DNA of 64,000 bases, from contig NZ_CP047957.1 in the NCBI RefSeq assembly GCF_014280035.1, positions 558,001-622,000 of the forward strand, read 5' to 3'. Source of the DNA: Synechococcus sp. A18-25c (GTDB lineage: Bacteria; Cyanobacteriota; Cyanobacteriia; PCC-6307; Cyanobiaceae). The notes under the pieces were generated by a model, which did no database searches, was not told the DNA's origin, and worked only from the letters and a program-made list of their open reading frames with translations. Each line of letters opens with the position of its first letter. Within the stretch, counting starts at the first letter, position 1. Below are positions 1-8,691 of this stretch, one piece after another. A program made the translations under genes and the position numbers.

Positions 1-96
1 GGGAACGAACTTGACCTGCGTGAAGGCCGCGGGGGGCAGCATCAGCACAAGCCCCAAGAGGGACAGCGGCAATCTCACGGAGGGTGAATCAGTCAT
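1..96 (-). CDS. N-terminus of a secreted or membrane protein (partial)
   Basis: Only the first 32 codons lie in the window; the gene runs off the left edge. From the ATG at 96 it reads as a signal peptide: a short polar start, a Leu-rich hydrophobic core and a PPAAFTQV segment that could be a signal-peptidase site. Product unknown. It is transcribed in the same direction as the phospholipase-D-like gene upstream of it, about 225 nt away. Confidence 0.5.
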   Translation of the reverse strand, partial: MTDSPSVRLPLSLLGLVLMLPPAAFTQVKFVP

Positions 97-320
97 TGCA
101 AGAGCATTCTGGCCCGACTGGTGTGGCGATCGGTCATCGGTGTTTGGGTTGACCAACGCCTTGCTTGCTGGGGATCAAGTTGGAGACGACCGGGTGTGGT
201 TTTTGGAGGGATTGCTGTTGTCCAGTTTTCGACTTGAATTGTGTCAGCGGATGTTGCCAATGATCAATGTCAATGGATTCATCTTCGTGAATGGAATCTT
301 TTGCAGTAGTCGTGATTCAT

Positions 321-1760
321 TCATGGATCTGAGGTGATTTCTCCCCTTTGCTCTCCACTGCCGCACAGCGCTTGCTGACGCTCCAACTTGCGCTGCATTC
401 GCAGAGTGATCCCCAGCTCAGCACTGCGCCACATTCGATTCATTTCACGGGTGAAATGCGCAGCAAGCTTCGGTGAGTGGATCACCAGCAGGGTTTCATC
501 GTTGGTGTGTGCTGCAGATGGCGACCAATTGAAGCTCCCGGTGATCACCGTTTTGTTGTCGATCACGGCGAACTTGTGGTGCAGTTTGTCGCCACGCGCG
601 AGGAGCGGGGTGCCGATGTTCTTTAACGGTGTAGTCAGGGGTTGATTGCCAGCTTCGAGTTTGCAGAAACGGTCTGGCAGTGCCAGTCCCAGCAGGTCCA
701 GGACCTCTGAAAAGAAGCGGCTGGCAAAACCGGGATCAGCCAGCAATCGGATCGCCACGCCGGCGTTGTGGCGCTCAGTGAGCACGTCGGTCAGTGACTG
801 CGCTGAGAACACGAACAAGGCCATGTCGATGGTTTGTCGTGCTTTGGCCAGCGTTCGGCCAATCAGGTTCAAGCCATGCTCCGGATCCTGTGGGGAATGG
901 GGTGGGAACAGCACTTCCACCCTGATGCCGTCGATGCTTGCGACCTGTGGGCCTCGCCGCTCTTTCCCTCGACCGAAGCGGCTGTTGTTCAGCCCTGAGG
1001 GTCCGTCACCCCACATGAGTTCGAACTCCTCGCGGAATATCGCAGCCAGATCCATGCTGTCGATGCTGAGGAGATGATTCACGTTGCCCCGGCTATTCGG
1101 GGCACCGACATCACCATGCAATCCCGAACTGGTGAAGTTGGCGCTTCCTGTCACGACACGCCGTTGGTCCACCACGATGAATTTGTGGTGCATCAGGCCG
1201 CTCCCGCGACTGCCGTCTTCGGTGTCGTCGATGATCGGTACACCGCCGCGCTTCAGGATGGCAACGGCATCACCTCGCATCCGTTCTTCAGCGCTCAGTT
1301 GGCCGTCACGGTTGCGATCGGCGAGCTTTTGGAGTTGATGCAGGCGTTGACGGCCACGGGCCGGCAGGTCCGTGGGGTGCAGCTCGGTCCAGGGCGTGCT
1401 GTAAGTGTTCTCCAGAACCACGTGAACCTTCACTCCGTTCTGGCTGGCCTGCACCAAGGCCTCAGCGATGGCGGGCAATGACAGCTCTTGAACGGCCACG
1501 AGCAGTTCGTGCTCGGCGCTTTTGATCTGTGCGATCAACGCCTGTTCGAGGTTGTCGCCATTGCGCCATTCCCCCGTGAGCGGATGGCGGTAGCGGCTGC
1601 TGTCGCGGTGGTTGAAGTGCAGCGCAATTCCCTTGGGTCTTGGAAGTGGCTCGCTTCCATGTCCCACCACCTCACCGGGCTGGCTGCAGCTCAACAACAA
1701 AAAAGACAGCGTCGAAGCCACAATCGATGCCGCTTTCGGCGGGCATGCTCTTGGGCCCAT
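321..1760 (-). CDS. Phospholipase D-like lipoprotein with two HKD motifs and an EF-hand
   Basis: 479 aa. A lipobox (LLLSC, Cys25) ends the signal peptide, so the protein is probably membrane-anchored on the outside of the cytoplasmic membrane. Two HxKxxxxD motifs, HHKFIVVD at 191-198 and HHKFAVID at 394-401, each followed by a TGS-x-N/F motif, mark both halves of a PLD-superfamily active site (phosphodiesterase, nuclease or phosphatidyl-transfer chemistry). Between them, residues 148-159 (DRNRDGQLSAEE) form a canonical 12-residue EF-hand calcium loop, which is unusual in this family. ATG start. The substrate cannot be told from sequence; cardiolipin-synthase-like or secreted nuclease activity are both possible. 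Confidence 0.85.
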   Translation of the reverse strand: MGPRACPPKAASIVASTLSFLLLSCSQPGEVVGHGSEPLPRPKGIALHFNHRDSSRYRHPLTGEWRNGDNLEQALIAQIKSAEHELLVAVQELSLPAIAEALVQASQNGVKVHVVLENTYSTPWTELHPTDLPARGRQRLHQLQKLADRNRDGQLSAEERMRGDAVAILKRGGVPIIDDTEDGSRGSGLMHHKFIVVDQRRVVTGSANFTSSGLHGDVGAPNSRGNVNHLLSIDSMDLAAIFREEFELMWGDGPSGLNNSRFGRGKERRGPQVASIDGIRVEVLFPPHSPQDPEHGLNLIGRTLAKARQTIDMALFVFSAQSLTDVLTERHNAGVAIRLLADPGFASRFFSEVLDLLGLALPDRFCKLEAGNQPLTTPLKNIGTPLLARGDKLHHKFAVIDNKTVITGSFNWSPSAAHTNDETLLVIHSPKLAAHFTREMNRMWRSAELGITLRMQRKLERQQALCGSGEQRGEITSDP

Positions 1761-1810
1761 GGGATCTCACCACTCCTGTGAAGGCAGTGTTCCCCTGTGC
1801 GGATGGAGGG

Positions 1811-1993
1811 TTAGTGGGGCATTTCTGCTGTGCTGAGCATGGTCACAAACCAGAGACTGCTTAGCACCAACGCCACGCCCACTCCGGCGCCGATTCCAAG
1901 TTTCGCCATGGTCAGAGGGACTAAGACGGGAAAGGCCATCGCTCCCACAAGGGGAGTGATGGCCACAAACCAACGGAGGGTGTTCCGTTTCAT
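1811..1993 (-). CDS. Small membrane protein, hypothetical
   Basis: 60 aa from the ATG at 1993 (a GTG two codons earlier is possible). Two hydrophobic stretches, about residues 8-28 and 33-53, suggest two transmembrane helices with short loops. It starts 10 nt after the stop of the upstream DUF4912 gene, so the two are probably co-transcribed. No functional motif recognised. Confidence 0.6.
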   Translation of the reverse strand: MKRNTLRWFVAITPLVGAMAFPVLVPLTMAKLGIGAGVGVALVLSSLWFVTMLSTAEMPH

Positions 1994-2003
1994 GGTCACG
2001 AGA

Positions 2004-3074
2004 TCAGAACCACTCAGCTTTGGCTTCGCTGGCGGGATTGCTGTTGTCTTCCGGTGTCACGCGCTCGAAATTCAAGGTGATGTTGCGCTTCTGTTCGCCA
2101 TCGGCAGCTGTGGCTTCGATGGCGTACATCTGCTCGCCGTCGCGGAAGGGCACCTGAATGCGGAAGGTACCTTCGTCAGAAAGGGGAACTTCTTCGCCGC
2201 CGATGGTGAGGCATGCCGAGGGATCAGTGGCGCCGTAAACGATCAGCTCGGCGTCAGCCACTAACCAGAAGGTGCGCTGGCGAGGGGCGACACCACCCAG
2301 ACCTGATTCGTTGCGTCCGCTGGCCCAGAGTCCAGCGCCGGAATCGCTCAGTCCGCGCTGGTCACCCGCCATGGAGTCTTGCTCATGCAGCACTTCGGAA
2401 CCCACCCTGCGGCTGCGGAAGTGGGTGGTCGCACTCTGATAGAGACGCTCGTGCAGACCGCTGTCGCTGGGCTCGGCGGGCGGGGCGACTGGCGCGGGAG
2501 CGGGGGCTGCCGCTTCGAGGCTGAAGGGAACGAACTGATCGAGAATCTGATCGCTGGGGTGCAAGGCGGGGACGCGGGCCACTGAGGAGAAGGCCAAGGA
2601 GATCCAGTTGCTGCCGGAACGAAAACCAAGTTCAACGCGGTAGTCGCGGTCGCACAGAGGGACAGGCAAATACCACTCGGTGCTGTGACTATCGACGGGG
2701 ACCTCCTGGAGAGTGTGCGGGTGAGACGAACCGTCCTGTAGGCCAGTGACGTCTGCGAGGCGGAGGCTGAGGTGCGCGGCGCCTTCGGCTTGAGCACGAC
2801 GGCGATCGCTGTCTGAAATTTCCCAAAACACGTAGGCCCATTGGGGATCCCTGGGGAGGAACACCACACGGGTGGTCGCTTGAGACAGGGCGGGTGGTGT
2901 GAGTTCAGCTTCAATGGCCTTGAGGTCGCCACCACGACGTTCTTGCCGCTCAGCAATCGCTGAGACCAAGTCTTCTTTGCTCTTGCGGCTGTAGAGAGTG
3001 ACGCCTAGATCGCTAGCCATCTGACGCAGCTGACGCAGGGTCATGCGGGCGAGGGATGTGATGGCTTGCGTCAC
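2004..3074 (-). CDS. DUF4912 domain protein with Rho-N-like N-terminus
   Basis: 356 aa from a GTG at 3074; an ATG at 3044 (MTLRQLRQMASDLG) is an equally good start. Residues about 10-45 resemble the Rho termination factor N-terminal (SAP-like) helical domain. Residues about 65-180 carry the DUF4912 signature: VVFLPRDPQWAYVFWEIS, then a beta-rich domain. The middle is Pro/Ala-rich linker and the C-terminal 90 residues form a second beta-rich block (VYGATDPSACLTIGGEEV). The architecture is common in cyanobacteria; its role is unknown, with nucleic-acid or carbohydrate binding suggested by the fold type only. Confidence 0.75.
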   Translation of the reverse strand: MTQAITSLARMTLRQLRQMASDLGVTLYSRKSKEDLVSAIAERQERRGGDLKAIEAELTPPALSQATTRVVFLPRDPQWAYVFWEISDSDRRRAQAEGAAHLSLRLADVTGLQDGSSHPHTLQEVPVDSHSTEWYLPVPLCDRDYRVELGFRSGSNWISLAFSSVARVPALHPSDQILDQFVPFSLEAAAPAPAPVAPPAEPSDSGLHERLYQSATTHFRSRRVGSEVLHEQDSMAGDQRGLSDSGAGLWASGRNESGLGGVAPRQRTFWLVADAELIVYGATDPSACLTIGGEEVPLSDEGTFRIQVPFRDGEQMYAIEATAADGEQKRNITLNFERVTPEDNSNPASEAKAEWF

Positions 3075-3192
3075 GTTCGAACTACCGGGTTTCTTTGGGA
3101 TCAGTTTGCTGGAGATTTTTCTTTTTCAGGGCGCCAAGAGGCCCGGGGTCAGCATCTTCTGACGGCAATGCCCTTGGAGGGCCTGTGATCAA

Positions 3193-3224
3193 CAAAAAAA
3201 AGGAGCCCCTCGGGGCTCCTTTTT
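3193..3224 (-). terminator. Rho-independent terminator of cpcG
   Basis: A perfect 9-bp stem (AGGAGCCCC/GGGGCTCCT) is flanked by an A-run on one side and a T-run on the other, so it can work in both directions. It lies about 25 nt after the stop of the minus-strand linker gene and separates it from the DUF4912 gene. Confidence 0.85.
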
Positions 3225-3247
3225 GAAGGATTGAGCTGGGCTTGGAC

Positions 3248-4006
3248 TCAGCGGCCGATGCTGCGGAACGGGACCTTGGAGAGGTAATCGATATCGGCGC
3301 TGCCGGTCGGTGACGCACCCATCCCGGAGGCCATGCCGCGGACCCAGGGGAGGTAGTCCTCGGTATATCCGCCGCGCTTGCGATTGGCGCGCTCGGGCAG
3401 AGCCTTGGCTTTGCCGGTAAAGACGATCTTCGGGAAGCCCAGGATTCCCCGGTAGTACTCGTCGTAGCGAGGCGTGGTGATGTTGAAAGGGGTTTCGCCG
3501 AGATCACGGCCAGGCAGTACGCGATTGCGCTGATAAGGCACCGTGTCGTAACCGAAGGCGCTCAAGTATTCCTCGCTGTCGAGCAAGGCATCGACCATGC
3601 CTTCGATGCCTTGGGAGGCAATCACGATGGACCAGGAAATCTCTTCCGATTGGCCGTGGGTCTTGCGGCCGAGGATTTTCTGCACAAGGTGGCGCACCAC
3701 CTTGTAGTTGGAGTTGAAACCGTAGAAAGTCCGCTTGAAGGTGTCAGAGAGGCAGAGCCCACGAATGAAATCGCGGACCGTGATCTGACCGTTCCGAAGC
3801 TGGGATTCCAGGAAGGCGTCGCGGTCGCTCTTGAACGCGTGAAAGAACACCTGGCGGTACGCCGACTCGATGACCGTCTCAACGTTGTCAGCGTCCATCG
3901 CGATATCCATCTGCAGAGAACGTTCGTTCTCGTCGGATGCGACGCGGATGGGAGCAACGCGATTGTTTTGCGTGGTCGGTGCGTACTGCAGGAGAGGAAG
4001 AGCCAC
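3248..4006 (-). CDS. cpcG: Phycobilisome rod-core linker polypeptide CpcG
   Basis: 252 aa when started at the GTG at 4006, giving the family N-terminus V/M-ALPLLQYAPTTQNNRV; the longer frame from 4027 adds seven residues with no family match. Residues about 20-200 form the phycobilisome linker domain (YRQVFFHAFKSDRDAFLESQ, VRDFIRGLCLSDTF, YKVVRHLVQKILGR). There is no C-terminal CpcD-like domain, as expected for CpcG. It connects phycocyanin rods to the allophycocyanin core on the thylakoid surface. A phycobiliprotein lyase gene lies directly upstream on the same strand. Confidence 0.93.
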   Translation of the reverse strand: MALPLLQYAPTTQNNRVAPIRVASDENERSLQMDIAMDADNVETVIESAYRQVFFHAFKSDRDAFLESQLRNGQITVRDFIRGLCLSDTFKRTFYGFNSNYKVVRHLVQKILGRKTHGQSEEISWSIVIASQGIEGMVDALLDSEEYLSAFGYDTVPYQRNRVLPGRDLGETPFNITTPRYDEYYRGILGFPKIVFTGKAKALPERANRKRGGYTEDYLPWVRGMASGMGASPTGSADIDYLSKVPFRSIGR

Positions 4007-4099
4007 GCTGTTCGGAACACACTGCAACGATCGTAGAAGTGCGAATGAACGTGCTCCCCGCGGCTCCCTGGGCTACTCACAGTCCGTAACAGTGAGTGC

Positions 4100-4690
4100 T
4101 CACCATCCGAACGGCGAATGCACAGCTGTTGACGGAGCAGTTCCCCCGCTTGAGCCGTCTTCCTTCAATCGGGTCTCAACGCAGAAGGACGCGTTGTTGG
4201 ACAGACCTTCCACCGTGCTGGAGCGAATCCGCACATCGACTCCCGAAAAGCTGAAGCGCTCCCAAACGGTCATCATCTCGTAGCTCGTGCAGAGAATCAG
4301 GCCATCCCTGTCGTCCATGCTGAACGTGGATGTGGCAGGAGATTTTTCTGCATAGCCCTGGTCTCTGAGCATGGTTCCCGATCGTGCGGACGCGCTGTCG
4401 CCGATCAAGGCAAAACAGGTCTCACCGTCGTGGGCATCTCCGTCGCGATCCCAGGCCATGGAAGCGCTCCAGCGCACATGGCTTCCTCCGATGATCCGAT
4501 CTGGGTTTTGGCCGTGCTGACGGGCCATCTCCAGCAGCCGTGGATCGTCGATCTCCAGGTCGTCCACAACGATCAGAGATCCGCCGGCCTCGGCGCGACG
4601 GTGCAGCAGGTGGTGCACGCTGCGTTGGGATCGCCAGCTGCCGCAGCTCAGGCGGAAAAAGGTCGGCGCATCGGGGATGTCCAGGGTCAT
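4100..4690 (-). CDS. Phycobiliprotein lyase, CpcS/CpeS family
   Basis: 196 aa from the ATG at 4690; the frame stays open to 4957 but the family begins with the short N-terminus before FFRLSCGSWRSQRSVHHL. That motif, the beta-barrel strands and the late TVWERFSFSGVDVRIR segment fit the CpcS/CpeS lipocalin-like lyases, which attach phycobilins to the conserved Cys-82/84 of phycobiliprotein subunits. It lies 93 nt upstream of cpcG. Whether it serves phycocyanin, allophycocyanin or phycoerythrin (CpcS-I versus CpeS) needs a tree. Confidence 0.85.
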   Translation of the reverse strand: MTLDIPDAPTFFRLSCGSWRSQRSVHHLLHRRAEAGGSLIVVDDLEIDDPRLLEMARQHGQNPDRIIGGSHVRWSASMAWDRDGDAHDGETCFALIGDSASARSGTMLRDQGYAEKSPATSTFSMDDRDGLILCTSYEMMTVWERFSFSGVDVRIRSSTVEGLSNNASFCVETRLKEDGSSGGTAPSTAVHSPFGW

Positions 4691-4758
4691 CAGCGTCGAA
4701 TGCAATCGTTTGGATGATCGCAGGACGCAGTCGTCAACGTGATGGCCTGATTGCGAAG

Positions 4759-5148
4759 TCACGATGACTTGGAGCTTTCTAGCCGTTGCCTGCTGTCGCT
4801 CTCGCTGTGGCGGATGAGATCGTCCAGGCTGAGCTCGAGAGGGCTGATGCCTAGGTTGTTCGCCAGATTTTCCAGCTGTATTGCGATCACAGTGAACTGG
4901 ATCATCAGGAGCTCCAAGAAGTCGGGGTCGTCGACCAGTTGCGGCTGCTGCTTGCACCAGCTCTGCCAGCGTTGGCGGTTCGGAAGCGGTCCCTGAACAA
5001 CAGGGCGAGCCATGTGCTGGAACGTGGCCAGGCAGTGAGCCTGCAGCCTGAGGTGGTGACGATCCAGTGTGGGCAGCAAGGTGGCTTCGATCGCTTCGAT
5101 CTGTTCACGGGATAGAGGTCCTGTCCCTGGGATCGCGTCACTGGTCAT
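4759..5148 (-). CDS. Conserved hypothetical protein downstream of sufR
   Basis: 129 aa, predicted mostly helical, soluble and acidic. Its ATG overlaps the stop of sufR by 4 nt (ATGA), implying translational coupling. No motif recognised. A role linked to Fe-S regulation is an inference from position only. Confidence 0.75.
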   Translation of the reverse strand: MTSDAIPGTGPLSREQIEAIEATLLPTLDRHHLRLQAHCLATFQHMARPVVQGPLPNRQRWQSWCKQQPQLVDDPDFLELLMIQFTVIAIQLENLANNLGISPLELSLDDLIRHSESDSRQRLESSKSS

Positions 5149-5819
5149 TTGTGAAGGTCTGACTTCGGCTGGGGGAGCGGATTGGCCTGGGGTTTGATTT
5201 CAAATCCACAGGAGTGTCCGGATTCCAATCGCCAGTGAACCCGTTCCACTTGGCAGTCCTGAAAGGTCATGCGAATCACTTGTAATTCCTGATCACAGAC
5301 CGCTGGATGCTCTTCGGCAATCCGCTGGACGGAACAGTGATACTCATTGATGCACCACCCCGATCCGTCGGTGGCCGGCACCATTTCGCTGACATACCCT
5401 TCGTTGCTGCGCAACTGAACCAGGATGCGGATGCGTTCTTCGAGGGAGCCATCGCCGAGTTGACGTCTGTAAAGGTCCGCTTTATGCAGAGCCTGGCTGT
5501 TGAGCAGCGTGGCCAGGGTTTCGGCTGGGAGACTCGTGACCATTGACTCCAGCAGGTCGATGGCGAAGGTTTCGCTGCCGTCTGGAAAGTGCTGATGCCC
5601 TTGTTGCGTGAGTCGCCATTGGTTGGAGGGACGTCCTGGCCCTGCTGACACCGCACTTGATTCCACCAACCCTTCATCTTCGAGGGTGCGTAGATGCCTA
5701 CGCATGGCTTGCACAGAGATATTCAGCTGACCCGCAAGGGCAGACGCACTGACTTGGCCCTGCCTCAGGAGCAGGGTCAGCGTCGCTTCACGTGTGGGAG
5801 CTTGCGCGGACGCGCCCAT
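5145..5819 (-). CDS. sufR: Fe-S cluster-sensing repressor SufR
   Basis: 224 aa. Residues about 8-75 form a winged helix-turn-helix (QGQVSASALAGQLNISVQAM, then LRTLEDEGLV and a GPGRPSNQW wing). Cysteines at 156, 162, 175, 189 and 204 cluster in the C-terminal half around INEYHCSVQRIAEEHPAVCD, as in SufR proteins that ligate a [4Fe-4S] cluster. It is divergent from ftrC-sufBCDS; SufR in cyanobacteria represses the suf operon and often itself when the cluster is intact. The likely operator is the palindrome at 5989-6012. Confidence 0.92.
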   Translation of the reverse strand: MGASAQAPTREATLTLLLRQGQVSASALAGQLNISVQAMRRHLRTLEDEGLVESSAVSAGPGRPSNQWRLTQQGHQHFPDGSETFAIDLLESMVTSLPAETLATLLNSQALHKADLYRRQLGDGSLEERIRILVQLRSNEGYVSEMVPATDGSGWCINEYHCSVQRIAEEHPAVCDQELQVIRMTFQDCQVERVHWRLESGHSCGFEIKPQANPLPQPKSDLHK

Positions 5820-5988
5820 GGATTCAGGACGATACGGTCACGATGCCACGGGATCAAAGCAACTGCCTTGGGATTCAATTCAGATTTTGTCGAGACCTGG
5901 ATCGGTCGCCATTGAGGGAGCGGTTGGGATCCAGGGTCCGTCACAATGAGCTCGACGTCGGGTGCCCGATCCGTGCCCTAGGCTCCGA

Positions 5989-6012
5989 ATACGAAACTTT
6001 TCTGTTTCGTAT
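5989..6012. promoter_or_regulatory. Perfect palindrome between sufR and ftrC-suf; candidate SufR operator
   Basis: ATACGAAAC - TTTTCT - GTTTCGTAT: 9-bp perfect arms around a 6-nt spacer, ending 35 nt before the ftrC ATG. The inner AAAC-N6-GTTT resembles the CAAC-N6-GTTG inverted repeat reported for cyanobacterial SufR. It is the only strong inverted repeat I see in this 228-nt divergent spacer. Assignment to SufR is inference from location and symmetry. Confidence 0.7.
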
Positions 6013-6047
6013 CTCCCCGGCTTCGTTCCTCTGCCAGTTTCGTTGTC

Positions 6048-6407
6048 ATGACTGAGTCCCCTGCGGGCAACCAAGAACCGACCGCGGAGAGCCTTGAAGT
6101 GATCCGCAAGTTTGCTGAAACCTATGCCCAGCGGACAGGCACCTATTTCTGCAGCGATCCCGGTGTGACGTCCGTGGTGCTGAAAGGACTTGCGCGCCAC
6201 AAAGATGAGCTGGGAGGTGCGCTGTGCCCCTGCCGCCATTACGAGGACAAACAGGCCGAGGTATCGCAGGCCTTCTGGAATTGCCCCTGCGTGCCGATGC
6301 GAGAGCGCAAGGATTGCCATTGCATGCTCTTCCTCACTGAGGACAACCCGTTCCGTGGTGAGGAGCAGACGATCACCACCGAAACCATCCATGCCACTGC
6401 AGGCTGA
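6048..6407 (+). CDS. ftrC: Ferredoxin-thioredoxin reductase, catalytic beta chain
   Basis: 119 aa. Six cysteines in the family pattern CPC (60,62), CPC (79,81) and CHC (90,92) supply the [4Fe-4S] ligands and the redox-active disulfide that passes electrons from ferredoxin to thioredoxin. It is the first gene of the suf operon: sufB starts 5 nt after its stop and the SufR-like palindrome lies just upstream. The variable subunit (ftrV) is not in the window. Co-transcription with Fe-S assembly genes fits an Fe-S enzyme. Confidence 0.95.
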   Translation: MTESPAGNQEPTAESLEVIRKFAETYAQRTGTYFCSDPGVTSVVLKGLARHKDELGGALCPCRHYEDKQAEVSQAFWNCPCVPMRERKDCHCMLFLTEDNPFRGEEQTITTETIHATAG

Positions 6408-6412
6408 GTGAC

Positions 6413-7852
6413 ATGACATCCACCTCCACCCGTGATCTCGTCAGCAAGCCGTACAAATATGGCTTTGTCACGGACATCGAGACCGACAAGATCGCCAAAG
6501 GTCTCAGCGAGGAGGTGGTGCGTCTGATCTCCAAGAAAAAGGAGGAACCTGATTTTCTTCTTCAATTCCGCCTGAAGGCCTTCCGGCACTGGTTGACCCT
6601 TGAAGAGCCGGATTGGGCTGAGTTGGGTTATGACCCAATCGATTATCAAGACATCGTTTATTACGCAGCTCCCAAGCAGCAGGAGAAAAAAACCAGCCTC
6701 GATGAAGTGGATCCCAAGCTTTTGGAAACCTTTGACAAGCTCGGTATTCCGCTGAGCGAGCAGAAGCGTCTGAGCAACGTGGCCGTGGATGCTGTCTTCG
6801 ACAGCGTCTCGATTGCCACCACTTACAAGGAGAAATTGGCAGAGCACGGGGTGGTCTTTTGCTCCTTCAGTGAAGCCGTGAAAGAGCACCCCGAGCTGAT
6901 TGAGCGTTATCTCGGGACTGTTGTTCCTAGCAATGACAACTATTTTTCCGCACTGAATTCTGCCGTTTTCAGTGACGGATCCTTCGTCTTTATCCCAAAG
7001 GGTGTGGAATGCCCGATGGAGCTTTCCACCTATTTCAGGATCAATTCAGGGGATACCGGTCAGTTTGAGCGCACTTTGATCGTTGCAGAAGAAGGTGCGT
7101 CGGTGAGCTACTTAGAAGGCTGCACCGCTCCGATGTTTGACACCAACCAGCTGCACGCGGCGGTGGTGGAACTCGTGGCTCTTGATGATGCGTCGATCAA
7201 ATACTCCACGGTTCAGAACTGGTATGCCGGTGATGAAAATGGTGTTGGCGGCATCTACAACTTTGTGACCAAACGTGGCCAGTGCCGTGGTGATCGAAGC
7301 CGGATCAGCTGGACACAGGTGGAAACTGGGTCTGCCATCACTTGGAAATATCCCAGCTGTCTTCTTCAGGGTGCCGATTCCGTCGGAGAGTTCTATTCCG
7401 TGGCACTCACCAACAATCGTCAGCAGGCTGATACCGGAACAAAAATGGTTCACATTGGTCCCCGAACCCGCTCCACGATCGTGAGCAAGGGCATCAGTGC
7501 TGGGCAATCGAGCAATAGCTACCGGGGTCTGGTGCAGATGGGGCCGAAAGCCAAGGGTGCTCGCAACTACAGCCAGTGCGATTCGATGCTCATCGGCGAT
7601 CAAGCTGCCGCCAACACTTACCCCTACATCCGTTCGCAGCAGCCTCAGGCTGCGATCGAACATGAGGCCAGCACCTGCCGCATCTCTGAAGATCAGCTGT
7701 TTTATCTCCAAAGTCGAGGCATCGGTTTTGAGGAGGCGGTTTCGATGATGGTGAGCGGCTTTTGCCGGGATGTGTTCAATCAGCTTCCAATGGAATTTGC
7801 TGCTGAAGCCGATAAGTTGTTGGCGCTCAAGCTTGAGGGTTCTGTGGGCTGA
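6413..7852 (+). CDS. sufB: Fe-S cluster assembly scaffold SufB
   Basis: 479 aa, full length for SufB. Recognisable blocks include [14 protein letters not shown] near the N-terminus, [24 protein letters not shown], the [21 protein letters not shown] stretch and the C-terminal [20 protein letters not shown] with the conserved Cys. SufB forms the SufBC2D scaffold on which clusters are built from sulfide delivered by SufS. Second gene of the ftrC-sufBCDS operon. Confidence 0.97.
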   Translation: MTSTSTRDLVSKPYKYGFVTDIETDKIAKGLSEEVVRLISKKKEEPDFLLQFRLKAFRHWLTLEEPDWAELGYDPIDYQDIVYYAAPKQQEKKTSLDEVDPKLLETFDKLGIPLSEQKRLSNVAVDAVFDSVSIATTYKEKLAEHGVVFCSFSEAVKEHPELIERYLGTVVPSNDNYFSALNSAVFSDGSFVFIPKGVECPMELSTYFRINSGDTGQFERTLIVAEEGASVSYLEGCTAPMFDTNQLHAAVVELVALDDASIKYSTVQNWYAGDENGVGGIYNFVTKRGQCRGDRSRISWTQVETGSAITWKYPSCLLQGADSVGEFYSVALTNNRQQADTGTKMVHIGPRTRSTIVSKGISAGQSSNSYRGLVQMGPKAKGARNYSQCDSMLIGDQAAANTYPYIRSQQPQAAIEHEASTCRISEDQLFYLQSRGIGFEEAVSMMVSGFCRDVFNQLPMEFAAEADKLLALKLEGSVG

Positions 7853-7902
7853 GTCTTTCTTTTCCCATCTCTATTCATCGTTTCTCATTATTCATCTCTT
7901 CC

Positions 7903-8691
7903 GTGATTCGTTCAGACGCCGAGTTGCTCCTTGATATCACCGACCTGCATGCTTCGGTTGACGACAAGCCCATCCTCAAGGGCGTCAATTTGCAGGTGCG
8001 AGCCGGCGAAATTCATGCCGTGATGGGGCGCAACGGCAGCGGCAAAAGCACGTTGTCGAAAGTTCTCGCAGGTCATCCCGCCTACCGTGTAACTGCTGGA
8101 ACTGTGCGTTATCGCGGCGAGGACCTTTTTGACTTGGAGCCTGAAGATCGTGCCCGCCTGGGTATCTTTCTTGGTTTCCAATATCCAGTGGAAATTCCGG
8201 GCGTCAGCAACCTTGAATTTCTACGCGTCTCCACCAATGCTCGGCGTGATAAGCAGGGGCAAGAAGAACTCGACACCTTCGATTTTGAAGATCATGTGCG
8301 CGAGAAGCTCAACGTGGTCCAGATGGACCCAGCCTTCTTGGAGCGCAGTGTGAATGAAGGCTTCTCCGGCGGCGAGAAGAAGCGCAACGAGATTCTTCAG
8401 ATGGCTCTTCTTGAGCCTGTGGTGTCAATCCTTGATGAAACGGATTCCGGCCTCGATATCGATGCTCTCCGCATCGTCGCCGGGGGTGTGAATCAGCTGG
8501 CGACGCCCGACAACGCCACGCTGTTGATCACCCACTACCAGCGTCTACTCGGTGAGATCACTCCGGATTATGTGCATGTGATGGCAGCGGGTCGAATCCT
8601 GCGCACCGGTGGTCGTGAGCTGGCACTCGAGCTCGAGGAAACCGGATACGACTGGGTGGATCAGGAACTGGCTGCTCAGGGGGTGGCCTGA
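7903..8691 (+). CDS. sufC: Fe-S cluster assembly ATPase SufC
   Basis: 262 aa from a GTG at 7903; ABC ATPase with Walker [10 protein letters not shown], signature [10 protein letters not shown] and Walker [11 protein letters not shown]. The [10 protein letters not shown] form is typical of SufC rather than transporter ATPases, and no membrane domain is present. Powers the SufBC2D complex. A 50-nt AT-rich gap separates it from sufB; its stop overlaps the sufD start by 1 nt. Confidence 0.96.
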   Translation: MIRSDAELLLDITDLHASVDDKPILKGVNLQVRAGEIHAVMGRNGSGKSTLSKVLAGHPAYRVTAGTVRYRGEDLFDLEPEDRARLGIFLGFQYPVEIPGVSNLEFLRVSTNARRDKQGQEELDTFDFEDHVREKLNVVQMDPAFLERSVNEGFSGGEKKRNEILQMALLEPVVSILDETDSGLDIDALRIVAGGVNQLATPDNATLLITHYQRLLGEITPDYVHVMAAGRILRTGGRELALELEETGYDWVDQELAAQGVA

